From Globodera rostochiensis (taxonomy: Eukaryota > Nematoda > Chromadorea > Rhabditida > Heteroderidae): 64,000 nt of DNA. Position 1 is the first letter of the stretch, and the number at the start of each line of letters is the position of its first letter. A program made the position numbers and the translations under genes. Below are positions 26,801 through 35,703 of this stretch, piece by piece. The stretch covers positions 3,234,142 through 3,298,141 of the forward strand of contig JAEVLN010000005.1 in assembly GCA_018350325.1 (NCBI GenBank). The letters run 5' to 3'. The notes below the pieces were generated by a model. It was not told the DNA's origin. It worked only from the letters and a program-made list of their open reading frames with translations, and made no database searches.

Positions 26801-29800
26801 CATTTTCTCCCTATTTACCTTTTTCCCCTTTAGGCACTTTTCCCTTTTGGCATTTTTCTTTTTGGCACCGTTCCCTCTTGGCATTTTCCCCGCTTTTAGC
26901 TTTTTTCCCGTGGCATTTCACCTTTTTGCACTTTTCCTTTTAGCACCGTTCCCTCTTGACATTTTCTCCCTTTTTACCTTTTTCCCCTTTAGGCACTTTT
27001 CCCTTTTGGCATTTTGCCTTTTGGCACTTTTCCCTCTTGACATTTTCTCCCTTTTTACCTTTTTCCCCTTTAGGCACTTTTCCCTCTTGGCATTTTGCCT
27101 TTTGGCACTTTTCCCTCTTGACATTTTCTCCCTTTTTACCTTTTTCCCCTTTAGGCACTTTTCCCTTTTGGCATTTTTCCTTTTGGCATTTTTCCCTCTT
27201 GACATTTTCTCCCTATTTACCTTTTTCCCCTTTAGGCACTTTTCCCTTTTGGCATTTTTCCTTTTAGCACCGTTCCCTCTTGGCATTTTGCCTTTTGGCA
27301 CTTTTCCCTCTCGGCACCGTTTTTACGCTTTTGGCTTTTCCCCCGTAGCATTTTTTTTTTTGCACTTTTTCCTTTGGCACCGTTCTTTTTTGGCATTTTG
27401 CCTTTTGGCACTTTTCCCTCTTGACATTTTCTCCCTTTTTACCTTTTTCCCCTTTAGGCACTTTTCCCTTTTGGCATTTTTCCTTCTTGACATTTTCTCC
27501 CTATTTACCTTTTTCCCCTTTAGGCACTTTTCCCTTTTGGCATTTTTCTTTTTGGCACCGTTCCCTCTTGGCATTTTGCATTTTGGCACTTTTCCCTCTC
27601 GGCACCGTTTTTCCGCTTTTGGCTTTTCCCCCGTAGCATTTTTTTTTGCACTTTTTCCTATGACACCGTTCTTTTTTGGCATTTTGCCTTTTGGCACTTT
27701 TCCCTTTTGGCATTTTCCCCGCGTTTGGCTTTTCTCCCGTGGCATTTCACCTTTTTGCACTTTTCCTTTTGGCACCGTTCCCTTTTGGCATTTTGCCTTT
27801 TGGCACTTTTCCCTCTTGACATTTTCTCCCTTTTTACCTTTTTCCCCTTTAGGCACTTTCCCGCTTGGCATTTTCCCCGCGTTTGGCTTTTCTCCCGTGG
27901 CATTTCACCTTTTTGCACTTTTTCCTTTGGCACCGGTTCCTCTTGGCATTTTGCCTTTTGGCACTTTTCCCCGCTTTTGGCTTTTCTCCCGTGGCATTTC
28001 ACCTTTTTGCACTTTTCCTTTTGGCACCGTTTCCTCTTGGCATTTTGCCTTTTGGCACTTTTCCCTCTCGGCACTGTTTCCCCGCTTTTGGCTTTTCCCC
28101 CGTGGCATTTCACCTTTTTGCACTTTTTCCTTTGGCACCGTTCCCTCTTGGCATTTTGCCTTTTGGCACTTTTCCCTCTCGGCACTGTTTCCCTGCTTTT
28201 GGCTTTTCCCCCGTGGCATTTCACCTTTTTGCACTTTTCCTTTTGGCACCGTTCCCTCTTGGCATTTTGCCTTTTGGCACTTTTCCCTCTCGGCACTGTT
28301 TCCCCGCTTTTGGCTTTTCCCCCGTGGCATTTCACCTTTTTGCACTTTTCCTTTTGGCACCGTTCCCTCTTGGCATTTTGCCTTTTGGCACTTTTCCCTC
28401 TCGGCACTGTTTCACGCTTTTGGCTTTCCCCCGTGGCATTTCACCTTTTTGCACTTTTCCTTTTGGCACCGTTCCCTCTTGGCATTTTGCCTTTTGGCAC
28501 TTTTCCCTATCGGCACTGTTTCCCCGCTTTTGGCTTTTCCCCCGTGGCATTTCACCTTTTTGCACTTTTTCCTTTGGCACCGGTTCCTCTTGGCATTTTC
28601 CCTTTTGTCGCTTTCTCGCTTGGCACTTTTCCCCGCTTTTGGCTTTTCTTCCGTGGCATTTCACCTTTTTGCACTTTTCCTTTTGGCACCGTTTCCTTTT
28701 GACATTTTCTCCCTTTTTACCTTTTGGCACTTTCCCCCGTGGCATTTCACCTTTTTGCACTTTTCCTTTTGGCATTTTGCCTTTTGGCACTTTTCCCACT
28801 CGGCACTGTTTCCCCGCTTTTGGCTTTTCCCCCGTGGCATTTCACCTTTTTGCACTTTTCCTTTTGGCACCGTTCCCTCTTGGCATTTTGCCTTTTGGCA
28901 CTTTTCCCTCTCGGCACTGTTTCACGCTTTTGGCTTTTCCCCCGTGGCATTTCACCTTTTTGCACTTTTCCTTTTGGCACCGTTCCCTCTTGGCATTTTG
29001 CCTTTTGGCACTTTTCCCTATCGGCACTGTTTCCCCGCTTTTGGCTTTTCCCCCGTGGCATTTCACCTTTTTCCACTTTTTCCTTTTGACATTTTCATCT
29101 TTGGCACTTTTCCCTCTTGGCATTTTCTCTCTTTTTCCCTTTTGGCACTTTTCCCGCTTGGCACTTATTTTTGCACTGGTTTTCCCTTTTATCTTTGTTA
29201 AAAAATTTTAAAACTAATTTATTTTGGCTTTAATAAAAGAAAAAAATGAATTAACCTGTTTGTTTAATTTTAATTAATTGAAAAAAGAATATTGCATTCG
29301 GGAATTGAACCCACACATCACGTATTAAACGCTAAAGCGCTTATCCACTACCCCACCGACAGCAACGAAAGTTTCTCTTGCTTTTTCTTTACCATCCGCT
29401 AATCTCTGCTGCTCATCATTTCTCACTCACACTCCCTCCTTTCATTCTTTCTCTTGCCTCTTCTCCCTTACTCTTTCCCCTTCCTTCTTCCTCTGCGCTC
29501 CCACACCAATTGGACAGCGCTGCGCAGCCGCTGCAAATGAGCAGCGAGTGGCGTACGCGTCAGCGACGCGCACGCCACAGCGGGCAGCGCAGCCATTTGC
29601 TCAATATCTCTACCCCCACCTTATCTCTCATTTTTTCTCTCTTTCCCTTTCAAAAGTCTCTTCACTTTCAACACTATTTCCTTCATCCTTGTGACTAACC
29701 TTCTTCACATCTTAACCTTTTGGCACAACGTCCTTGCAAAATTCAAAACCCGCGTTACAAACACACAAACCATTCTCCTTTTTATATAAGGATTATAGGG

Positions 29801-32800
29801 TAGGACGGGACCGGGACTTTTGGGAAAAACCGAGACTACTGGACAAAAAAAAACGTTTTGGAAATTGGAAAAACCGGGACTAAATTTCAGTCCCAGAAAA
29901 GACATTTCATACTGTTCCCGGTACCCTATTAATCAGGGTTGCGATCGGGTAAAGTCGATTCCCAAGTACAAGCATGTTGATTTCCAAGTACATAATGGGC
30001 CAATTTTATGAATTCCAAGTACACTCAAAATTTATATTTTATCAAAACAAAAACGCTTTATTCTCGTTCAAATGGCTTATATTTCTCGCCCGAATGTATC
30101 TTTTCCAACAATTTCTTGTTTCCGCTCAACAATCGGTGCATTTCTTATATCTATTTTTTGCGCGTGATTTTCCAAATATTTTTGTGAAAAGGGGGGGAGG
30201 GTCGGCGGTGCCGATAGGCACCGCCGAGAAATTTTTGAATTTTTGACTTAATCTGTTAAGGGAATTGCAACCAATTTTATGAGAAAACCATGGGAGAATG
30301 TGCCAAAAGTGGGTAAAGCCAAAAGCGGGGAAAAGTGCCAAAAGGGGAAAGAGAAAAAATAGGTAAATGCCAAGCGGCAAAAGTACCAAAGGCAAAATGC
30401 CAAAATGGCAAAGTGCCAAAAGGCAAAATGCCAAAGGAAAAGTGCCAAAAGGCAAAATGCCAAAAAGGAAAAGTGCCAAAAGGGGAAAAATAGAGTAAAT
30501 GCCAAGAGGAAACAGTGCCAAGAGGCAACAGTGCCAGAAGGGAAAAAGAGAGAAAATGCAAAGAGGAATAGTGCCAAGAGGGAAAAGTGCGGTGAAATGC
30601 CACGGGGGAAAAACCAAAAGCCGGGAAAATACCAAAGGGGGAAAGTGCTAAAAGGGGAAAAGTGAGATGGGGGAATGTGCCAAAAGTGGGTAAAGCCAAA
30701 AGTTGGAAAAGATCAAAAGGTTAAAACGCCAAGAGGAAAAAGTGCCAAAGTAAAAAGCTTTGAAGTATTTCAATCAAAACTGTTCATGACATACTATCCT
30801 TACTTCTAGCGGTTGGTGCGCCGTTAGGCGCACCTAAACCGCTAGTGGTTTGAAAGAGCACATTTTTAATAAAAGAGCCATTTTCTATTGAAAATTTTGA
30901 ATCGACAGAATGCCAAAACATGATTATTTCCATTAAAACCCCTAAATTTTCAACATTCACGCCAAATTCTCATTTTTCAAGTACATTCTTGAAAATAAGC
31001 ACATTTTTAATTTTTAAGTACGAGGGTCCATTTTCAAGCACTGTACTTGCCATTCAAGTACGAATCGAAACCCTGCTATTAATTATTTTACTTTCATCTG
31101 TCTTCCACAGTTCCACCGTAATATTGGTCAGGTGAACATCCGTCAACGCATCGATCACAATGGCCTGTTCATCCTCGTCGATTAATCCAATCATAAATGT
31201 ACGATTGGTGTTCAGATCTGGACATTTTTTGGAGCCTGTTATTGGCACTTTCGGTGCAACAATTTGTGCAACAAAATCCGTTGGCCGAATAAACTTAAAA
31301 CAATTATTATTGATGAATGTTTTTTATAATTAATAATGAATTGTTTTCATTATTATTAAATAAATATTTTTATTTCAAAAAAAAAGAATTTATTTTATGA
31401 TACAATGAGTTGTTTTTATTATTAAAAATAAATATTTTTATTTTAAAAAAAAAAAGAATTTCTTTTTATGATAGAATGAATAGTTTTTATTTTAAAAAAA
31501 AAAGAATTTCTTTTTATGATAGAATGAATTGTTTTCAAAAAAAAGAATTTTACATACCCAAGCTTCCATTGTGCATGTGCAGCTTCGGTTGATGTACAGG
31601 TCAAGCTTGTTCTGTTTTGGCCATGGCTGTTTTGTTGATGGCAGCATGTCCATGCCCAACACCCAAAGCCCCGCATAGTTTTTCAACTTTGCTAAATGCA
31701 CAACTTTTTCCAAAAATGCTTCACGAAGAAGCTCATCATCGGCGTATGCTTGTTGTCCTATAACAAATTAATTCATAAAAGCATTTAAAATTTTTATAGG
31801 AAAATTAAAAAAATTACATTTAAAAATTTTAAATAAATTTATTCAATTTACCATGTTCAACTGTGGCGTATGTTGCTAGTTGATCCCGGTCGCCGAAATG
31901 AACACCAATTTGGTGAACATTGCCAAAATTGTAACTAAATTTGTATTTAATTTTAATAGAATGTATATGTATGAGTTAGGCTTAAAGCATACGATTAGTC
32001 CCATTTACGCCAATTAAATTAAATTAAAATGTAATTTTTATAAGCTTTTAACACAAACGGGCTCGATGCAATTGAAGCCTCCAGCATTATTTGATGCGTT
32101 CGAGTTCCATTTATTGGCGGCATTGTGTACACTTTGATGCCACGCCAATGACTAGCGGGTTTGCCTTGTTCTGCTGCGGTCAGTGCCTTACATTCCTCGA
32201 TTAAAAGCATGTGCTGACAAATGATTAATACAATTTTATGTGTCCAAAGTTTGAAAAAATTAAAATTTGAAAAAAAATTGAGAAACAAATTTCTGCAAAA
32301 ATTAAATTCTTATTGATTGTTTAAATTTTAAAGCACCTCATTATTCGGTACACGATATTGGTCCGACATAATGAAGCCATGGCTTGTTGAGCCCAGTGTG
32401 CTCGGGTAGCAGATCAGTATGCTAAATTCAAATTAAATTTGACCATTTTGTGTCCAAATTGTCCAAAAAAATACAATAATTCCGATTTGATCATTCTCAT
32501 ACCCATCATTACAATGTCCACCGTCTCGGGGCAGACGGAATTCGAGCCCATAAGCTTCGGCATTGTTGCCGGGATACGGTGGCATGCATTGCTTTAGCGC
32601 GTTGAAAAAGATGCTCCTCTTTACATTTGGCCTTTGATTTTTGCCGGTCAAATGTATTCTAAAAATTTTTGAAAAAATTTGTAAATAAAATCACTAATTA
32701 ATCTTTACGGGGTTGTCGGCGCGTGTTGGTCACCCGCAAGGTTCAGCAACGGGAGCAGCAAAGCGATCAGAAGCATGAGCAAAAAGTGAATTATGCTCAT
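11900..32800 (-). CDS. Secreted protein with several divergent galectin-like domains, about 20 exons over 21 kb
   Basis: The ATG is at 32800 (minus) and the first exon, 32800-32709, encodes a clear signal peptide (FLLMLLIALLLPLLNLAG). Exon 2 (32658 down to about 32505) and exon 3 (about 32419-32335) splice in frame to GHCNDGILICYPSTLGSTSHGF. Further exons lie near 32220-32050, 31930-31850, 31755-31560 (NYAGLWVLGMDML) and 31297-31084. After an intron of about 13 kb come exons near 17831-17762, 17734-17530, 17470-17400, 17335-17163, 17095-17045, 14668-14465, 13750-13595, 13425-13200, 13130-12790 and 12334-11900, with TGA at 11900. Recurrent galectin-type strands are visible: FKIDVHETDGEAEFYVTLNG, EFRFIVEQKYYEIKVNG, GDKIILNGNVN, LTLNGQMMLFEEP and IPPWTIDHISV. 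These suggest three or four lectin folds, though key sugar-binding residues look poorly kept. The N-terminal part (about 300 residues) is not recognised. Exon edges are approximate. It could be more than one gene, but the large intron splices cleanly. Confidence 0.6.
13774..14358. mobile_element. hAT-type MITE in a galectin-gene intron
   Basis: Ends TAGAGCTGGAATTTTTAGGG and its near-exact reverse complement (one difference). It is flanked by a perfect 8-bp direct repeat tttatcaa (13766-13773 and 14359-14366). TAGAG fits the hAT terminal pattern YARNG, and 8-bp duplications are typical of hAT. The interior repeats GGGACTAAAAA and GCCAAAATAGGG. No coding capacity. Confidence 0.75.
14724..15039. 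mobile_element. MITE of the CAGGGCTCTCAGA family
   Basis: Begins CAGGGCTCTCAGAATGC and ends ATCTGAGAGCCCTG, the reverse complement of the start. Interior is rich in TTTGCCATATTT. It is the same family as 55876-56130, which has a perfect 8-bp target duplication; here no duplication is visible, so one flank may be rearranged. A third partial copy lies at 16680-16875. No coding capacity. Confidence 0.7.
15114..16668 (+). mobile_element. Merlin-like DNA transposon, 1555 bp
   Basis: Long terminal inverted repeats, left 15114-15294 and right 16487-16668, are nearly identical and begin GGTTCTTTTCCGTTATGAG. They are flanked by a perfect 8-bp target duplication tgtgtttg at 15106-15113 and 16669-16676. 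Merlin (IS1016/ISXO2-type) elements typically make 8-9 bp duplications. The single internal gene encodes an ISXO2-like DDE transposase broken by two frameshifts. The element sits in an intron of the galectin-like gene. The near-identity of the 180-bp ends implies recent insertion, while the transposase is dead, so it was probably mobilised by an active copy elsewhere. Confidence 0.9.
15461..16452 (+). pseudogene. ISXO2-like (Merlin) DDE transposase, two frameshifts
   Basis: Three overlapping frames cover one transposase. Frame 1 (15461-15835) has a zinc-binding N-terminus CGNCGH and CSNRAC, then FIYWWSQEVTSVKFCEKELG. Frame 2 (15807-16178) has VVDWSMFMREV, VEIDEALF, the tyrosine-type spacing WVFGGICRETRECF, and HSDCWAAY. 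Frame 3 (16159-16452) has HLRINHRLNFVDP and HTQTIERLWRAAK. The three catalytic acidic residues therefore survive as D in VEIDEA, D in HSDCW and E in QTIERLW, but in different frames. The first shift is near 15826, where a single extra T would account for it; the second is between about 16160 and 16195. No intron can bridge the overlaps, so the gene is inactive. Confidence 0.9.
16892..16914. repeat. GC-rich hairpin of the TCGGCGGTGCC-GATA family (decayed)
   Basis: TCGGCGGTGCC then GATA then a degraded right arm AGCGCTGA. Preceded by a run of G as in other copies. Lies in a galectin-gene intron. Confidence 0.5.
17880..17919. repeat. Left terminal palindrome
   Basis: Arms CTAGCGGTT + GGTGCGCC pair with GGCGCACC + AACCGCTAG, giving a 17-bp stem with a 2-base TA bulge on the left arm and a TAAC loop. 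The reverse complement occurs at 30806-30845. Confidence 0.9.
20625..22940. repeat. Higher-order duplication, period 1157 bp
   Basis: Two successive copies of a composite of modules are identical or nearly so with an offset of 1157 bases. For example, the stretches starting at 20699, 20904 and 21076 recur at 21856, 22061 and 22233 with identical translations. Confidence 0.85.
22704..25723. repeat. Higher-order duplication, period 1510 bp
   Basis: Stretches starting at 22704, 22748, 23338 and 23589 recur at 24214, 24258, 24848 and 25099 with an offset of exactly 1510 bases and identical translations. The two units differ in composition from the 1157-bp unit but reuse the same modules. Confidence 0.85.
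29191..29795. other. Single-copy middle part of the foldback-like structure
   Basis: Contains the tRNA-like sequence listed next and a pyrimidine-rich stretch (29375-29520, CTCTTTCCC and CTCCC motifs) unlike the array. No gene recognised. Confidence 0.5.
29286..29362 (-). repeat. tRNA-like sequence (pseudo-tRNA or tRNA-derived SINE head)
   Basis: On the minus strand the stretch contains a plausible A box (GGTAGTGGATAAGCGC) and B box (GGGTTCAATTCCCG) at tRNA spacing. The acceptor ends do not pair convincingly and the anticodon stem has mismatches, so a functional tRNA is unlikely. Confidence 0.45.
29796..29938. mobile_element. Foldback MITE, TAGGGTAGGACGGG family
   Basis: Starts TAGGGTAGGACGGGACC and ends CCCGGTACCCTA. 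The interior has GGAAAAACCGGGACTAAATTTCAGTCCC, read in pieces, as in the copies at 32860, 33010 and 46990. No clear 8-bp duplication at this copy. Confidence 0.55.
30202..30227. repeat. Perfect GC-rich hairpin, TCGGCGGTGCC-GATA family
   Basis: Arms TCGGCGGTGCC and GGCACCGCCGA are exact reverse complements around a GATA loop. Preceded by a run of G and followed by an A/T stretch AAATTTTTGAATTTTTGA and TGTTAAGGGAATTGCAACC, as at 62348. Confidence 0.85.
30290..30770. repeat. Right arm: polypurine tandem repeat in inverted orientation
   Basis: Repeats of GGAAAAGTGCCAAAAGG and GGCAAAATGCCAAAA are the reverse complement of the left-array monomers. The arm is only about 480 bases against about 11.2 kb on the left. 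Confidence 0.9.
30806..30845. repeat. Right terminal palindrome
   Basis: Exact reverse complement of the palindrome at 17880-17919, with the same bulge and loop on the opposite strand. Confidence 0.9.
31316..31545. repeat. AT-rich tandem repeat in a galectin-gene intron
   Basis: About four copies of a unit of roughly 55-65 bases with TTTTTATGATAGAATGA and TTTTATTTTAAAAAAAA. Diverged between copies. Confidence 0.7.
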
Positions 32801-32859
32801 TTTGATAAAGCAAAAAATTGGAGAATTTTTTTAGCTTCTAAAAAATTCTTTGTTTTGAC

Positions 32860-33148
32860 TAGGGTTGGCCGGGACCTGGATTTTTTGGAAAAACCCGGGA
32901 CCGGGATTGAGAAAATTAAAAAAATAACCGGGATTTTATAAGGGGAACTTCAGTCCCAAAATTGGAGACTTCAGTACCAGTCCCGGTCCCGGCCAATTCT
33001 AGTTTTGACTAGGGTTGAGCAAGACCGGGACTGGTACTGAAGTCCCCAAGTTTGGGACTGAATTTCCCCCTTATAAAATCCCGGTTTTTTTAATTTTCTC
33101 AATCCAGGTCCCGGTTTTTCCCAAAAATCCCGGTCCCGGCCAACCCTA
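32860..33148. mobile_element. Two head-to-tail hAT-type MITEs sharing target duplications
   Basis: Element 1 (32860-33001) and element 2 (33010-33148) each begin TAGGGTTG and end CTA, with inverted GGCCGGGACC / GGTCCCGGCC-type ends. A perfect 8-bp repeat gttttgac occurs three times: 32852-32859, 33002-33009 and 33149-33156, bracketing both. The interiors are inverted relative to each other. They lie directly upstream of the galectin-gene ATG at 32800. Confidence 0.8.
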
Positions 33149-33479
33149 GTTTTGACAATATTTTGACGCCTTTCATAGACGGCATTCTTTTTGTCTGAGT
33201 CCAATTCAAAATGTTAAGAAAGATTATTTAATGAAATTGAAAGGCTATTTTAATTTAAAATATTTAAAAATTTATTTATTCATTTGTGCACATCGAATAA
33301 AAATATTTAACCATTTTGCGATGGAATAAAAAGATATGAATGATCAATTTACTCACAAAATTTTATGCAATGAGCAAAAACATTTTTGATTGGTGGGTGT
33401 GCTTTTGCTGAATTGAATGTGCTTTTAGTGTATATAATTCATTGGTAATATGGGAAATTTTTTGTCCATTTATGATAAT

Positions 33480-33563
33480 TAGTGCTCGGCACGATACAAT
33501 ATTTCAATAAAAATATCTCGATATTTATATCGAATATCGTATCGAGGCCATTGCCGAGCACTA
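33480..33563. mobile_element. 84-bp hAT-type MITE
   Basis: Ends TAGTGCTCGGCA and TGCCGAGCACTA, flanked by a perfect 8-bp direct repeat atgataat (33472-33479 and 33564-33571). The centre has ATATCTCGATATTTATATCGA. Confidence 0.85.
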
Positions 33564-34139
33564 ATGATAATTGGTTTGCCCAATTTATTGCACAAAAACT
33601 TCCATATTTTGGTTTGATAGGCTTTTTTGGCATGATTTATATGGAAAGGTAAAAAATATATAAATTTTAATCATTTTTTAAAGAAATTGATTTTTTCATT
33701 ATATGAAAATTGAAACTAGGGTTGGCCCGGGGGGAGATCCCCAGTCAAAGCGGGGATGCCGGAGACGGACAAAACGGGGATCCCCGTTTTCGCATAAGAA
33801 ACAAAAATACCACTCGTCTCCACTCTAATTTGTAAGCCTAACGCACAATCCAAATCAGATGAGTAATATATTAATTGAAGGCCCGAATGTTCAAGTATCT
33901 TTCATTAAGCAAAAGCTAAGCGATTTGGAACGTGAAAAAGCCCAAAAAATAATTTTTTAAATTAGTTTATGGCCCCATAAGCTCAAATAGTTTAGCTTAT
34001 GCTTACAAATAAGTTCTACTCATCGTCAGCTTTCAATTGATACCGACTTTGTTTGGTTTGGGTGGGTATGAAGCAATTTACGGAATTTGGCTCTTCCCAA
34101 TTAAATAAAAATTGATTAAATCCGCGAAAATTAGCAATA

Positions 34140-34205
34140 CATGGAGGGGATTCGAACCCCCCAGCCTTTTTTTTTTGTTAACAAACACACAGACCACTAG
34201 GACAA
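34140..34205 (-). repeat. tRNA-like fragment
   Basis: The minus strand reads GGGGTTCGAATCCCC, a good T-arm/B box, with TGTCCTAGTGGTCTG as a possible A box. An A-run interrupts the anticodon region and no acceptor stem is seen, so it is not a functional tRNA. Confidence 0.35.
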
Positions 34206-34522
34206 AATTTAAATCTTTTCCAAACTAGAGCACCAAAATTGAGCCGCTGTGTAGTACAAAATTCTAAAATTTATTATAAAATGAGACCAAAGTTTAAAAA
34301 ATGATTATTTAACCCAGGGCTCCCAAAGACAAGACCCCATCTCGCTTTTGGCCAACAAGCTTTTGACCCGATTTCGCTTTTTTTGGGACGTTTCGCTTTT
34401 TAGTAAGAAAAAAGCATTTATGAGCGGCATTTGAAGGTTTTATGCAATTCTTGGAAGCACTCGGAGGTTATTGAGGTAGCTGATCACGAATATGACATCA
34501 GGTTCATCATATGCTATCATTC

Positions 34523-34548
34523 TCGGTGGCGCCTATTGGCACCGCCGA
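34523..34548. repeat. GC-rich hairpin, GATA-loop family (inverted copy)
   Basis: Arms TCGGTGGCGCC and GGCACCGCCGA around a TATT loop; reverse orientation to the copies at 30202 and 62348. The C-run follows on the + strand, matching the G-run that precedes the other copies. Confidence 0.7.
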
Positions 34549-35298
34549 CCCCCCCCCCCCCCCAAGTGAATAAAAATTCTCAAAAAACTTGATTGACAAA
34601 TTAAAAATTCCTTTTAAAATTTGAATTTTCCGGGCATTTCTGGGTCAGGAATTCCTACTTAAAACAGCAATTTTGCGCGGCCCTCATTGGCAGACGACAA
34701 AGCTTCATTTGTGGCTGACTAGGGCTGGGATTTTCAAGTTTTTACATGTTTTTTTTGCGACTGGGTCAGTTTTTTTAATCAATCCCAGGGAAAATATGGA
34801 TCTGAGCTCCCATGCTCAAAATCACTTAAAACCAGCATAAAAGAAATTGGTGAAGAAACATAGAAAATTATAATAGTTTATAATTGTTATTTGGAAAAAA
34901 TCACATTTGCACACTATAACTTACGCCCCAATAGATTTGGAAATAGCAAATTTGGTGGTCAAGTGGATTTCAAAAAATGTTGGCATACTTTATTACGAAC
35001 AGTGCATTTTTGCTCTGAGCCAGGGGTTCGAACCCGGTAGACTGTAAAGATGAATTTCACCGATTTTTTGATAAAAACAATTAGGGATTGATTAAAAAAG
35101 ATTTTGGGCCACCACCACATTCAGCACCCCAAAAAACCTCTAGATGCACAAAATAAGCAAGATTTCATGCAAATACTGCTCCCAGAAGGCTTTACAAAAA
35201 AATGTTGTCAAAAAAACGTGAATTTTTGCCCAGTTATTGACAGTTAAAGCAGTTTTTTGTGACTTGAAACCAGTGTTTTGCTGTTCCAACAATTTTGA

Positions 35299-35414
35299 AC
35301 CTGTTCCTGTTCCTGTTCTGTTCTCAAATTTTAGAACAGCCTATCTGTTCTGTTCCTGTTCTGTTCCGACCTCGAGAACAGAACAGGAACAGGAACAGAA
35401 CAGGAACAGAACAG
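35299..35414. repeat. Inverted GTTCCTGTTC repeats
   Basis: Tandem GTTCCTGTTCTGTTC on the left and GAACAGGAACAGAACAGG on the right form a self-complementary stretch around CGACCTCGAG. Confidence 0.8.
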
Positions 35415-35693
35415 AGTAAACTGTTCTTAGACTGTTCCAAATTAAAAATTTTCCGAGTGAAATTCAGACTGAAATTTTAATCGATGATTCATTGAACAGA
35501 GTGCTCATCACTTGCTAGTGATGCTCGAGACCTAACCTTACCAAGAGTTGACCCCGAGACTCGAGAATTTGCTCCCAAAAATCCGAGACTTTTACGAAAA
35601 TATTTTAAGTTAGGTTCAAAATAGGTTTGATCCCGACCCCTTGGGGGCAGGAAAATCGGGGAGGTCGGGGTTGGTCATGTCGAGAGTCGGGGG

Positions 35694-35703
35694 NNNNNNN
35701 NNN
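35694..35703. other. Assembly gap (10 N)
   Basis: Ten N characters directly precede the 2.8-kb tandem array. Confidence 1.

Larger units (their letters stand above)
17990..29190. repeat. 11 kb polypyrimidine tandem-repeat array
   Basis: The + strand is almost entirely T/C-rich variations of a monomer of about 20 bases, TTTTGGCACTTTTCCC and TTTTGGCATTTTGCC. They combine into a module of about 80 bases containing TTGACATTTTCTCCC and CCCCTTTAGGCAC, and a module of about 110 bases containing GGCACTGTTTCCCCGC and CCCCCGTGGCATTTCACC. Stops are rare in every frame because of composition, which gives long open frames on both strands, one of 811 codons. They are not genes: composition, mutual overlap on both strands and lack of any domain argue against it. 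Confidence 0.95.
17880..30845. mobile_element. Foldback-like structure with palindromic ends and very unequal repeat arms
   Basis: Both ends carry the same 40-base palindrome (17880-17919 and, inverted, 30806-30845), followed inward by about 70 bases of imperfect inverted repeat that share TTTGATTGAAATACTTCAA and GCTTTTTA. Inside lie tandem short repeats in opposite orientations: polypyrimidine from about 17990 to 29190 on the left, polypurine from about 30290 to 30770 on the right. The middle part is single-copy. Long inverted repeats built from short tandem repeats around a middle loop are the hallmark of foldback (FB/Galileo-type) elements. It lies within one intron of the galectin-like gene, between 17831 and 31084. 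No transposase gene and no clear target duplication were seen beyond a TA at each edge. The overlap with the 29944-31075 element complicates a single-insertion reading. Confidence 0.6.
29944..31075. mobile_element. hAT-type element with 8-bp duplication, enclosing the right foldback arm
   Basis: Begins CAGGGTTGCGAT and ends ATCGAAACCCTG, an 11 of 12 inverted match; CAGGG fits YARNG. Both outer flanks carry a perfect direct repeat ctattaat (29936-29943 and 31076-31083). Repeated AAGTAC motifs occur near both ends, which supports a single element. Its interior includes the hairpin at 30202, the polypurine array and the right palindrome of the foldback-like structure. The right duplication touches the splice donor of the galectin-gene exon ending at about 31084. 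Confidence 0.6.
33572..35298. other. Intergenic region with decayed repeats
   Basis: No gene recognised. Holds a GGGGATCCCCG-type palindromic fragment (33718-33795), a tRNA-like B box (34141-34160, GGATTCGAACCCC), a hairpin (34523-34548) next to a C-run, and another B-box-like GGGTTCGAACCC at about 35026-35037. Confidence 0.5.

Noticed and set aside
18148..29211. Very long open frames on both strands (648, 811, 558 and 499 codons on +, up to 269 on -)
   Set aside because: They lie wholly in low-complexity tandem repeats with rare stops, overlap each other in several frames on both strands, and consist of Phe/Leu/Pro or Lys/Gly/Arg runs with no domain.
29286..29362. Functional tRNA gene
   Set aside because: A and B boxes are recognisable but the acceptor stem does not pair; better read as a pseudo-tRNA or SINE fragment.
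17880..30845. CRISPR array
   Set aside because: The repeats have no unique spacers, the genome is eukaryotic, and the structure is a tandem satellite with inverted ends.
17880..30845. A target duplication for the foldback-like structure
   Set aside because: Only TA is shared at the edges, and because the ends are palindromic this can arise without duplication.
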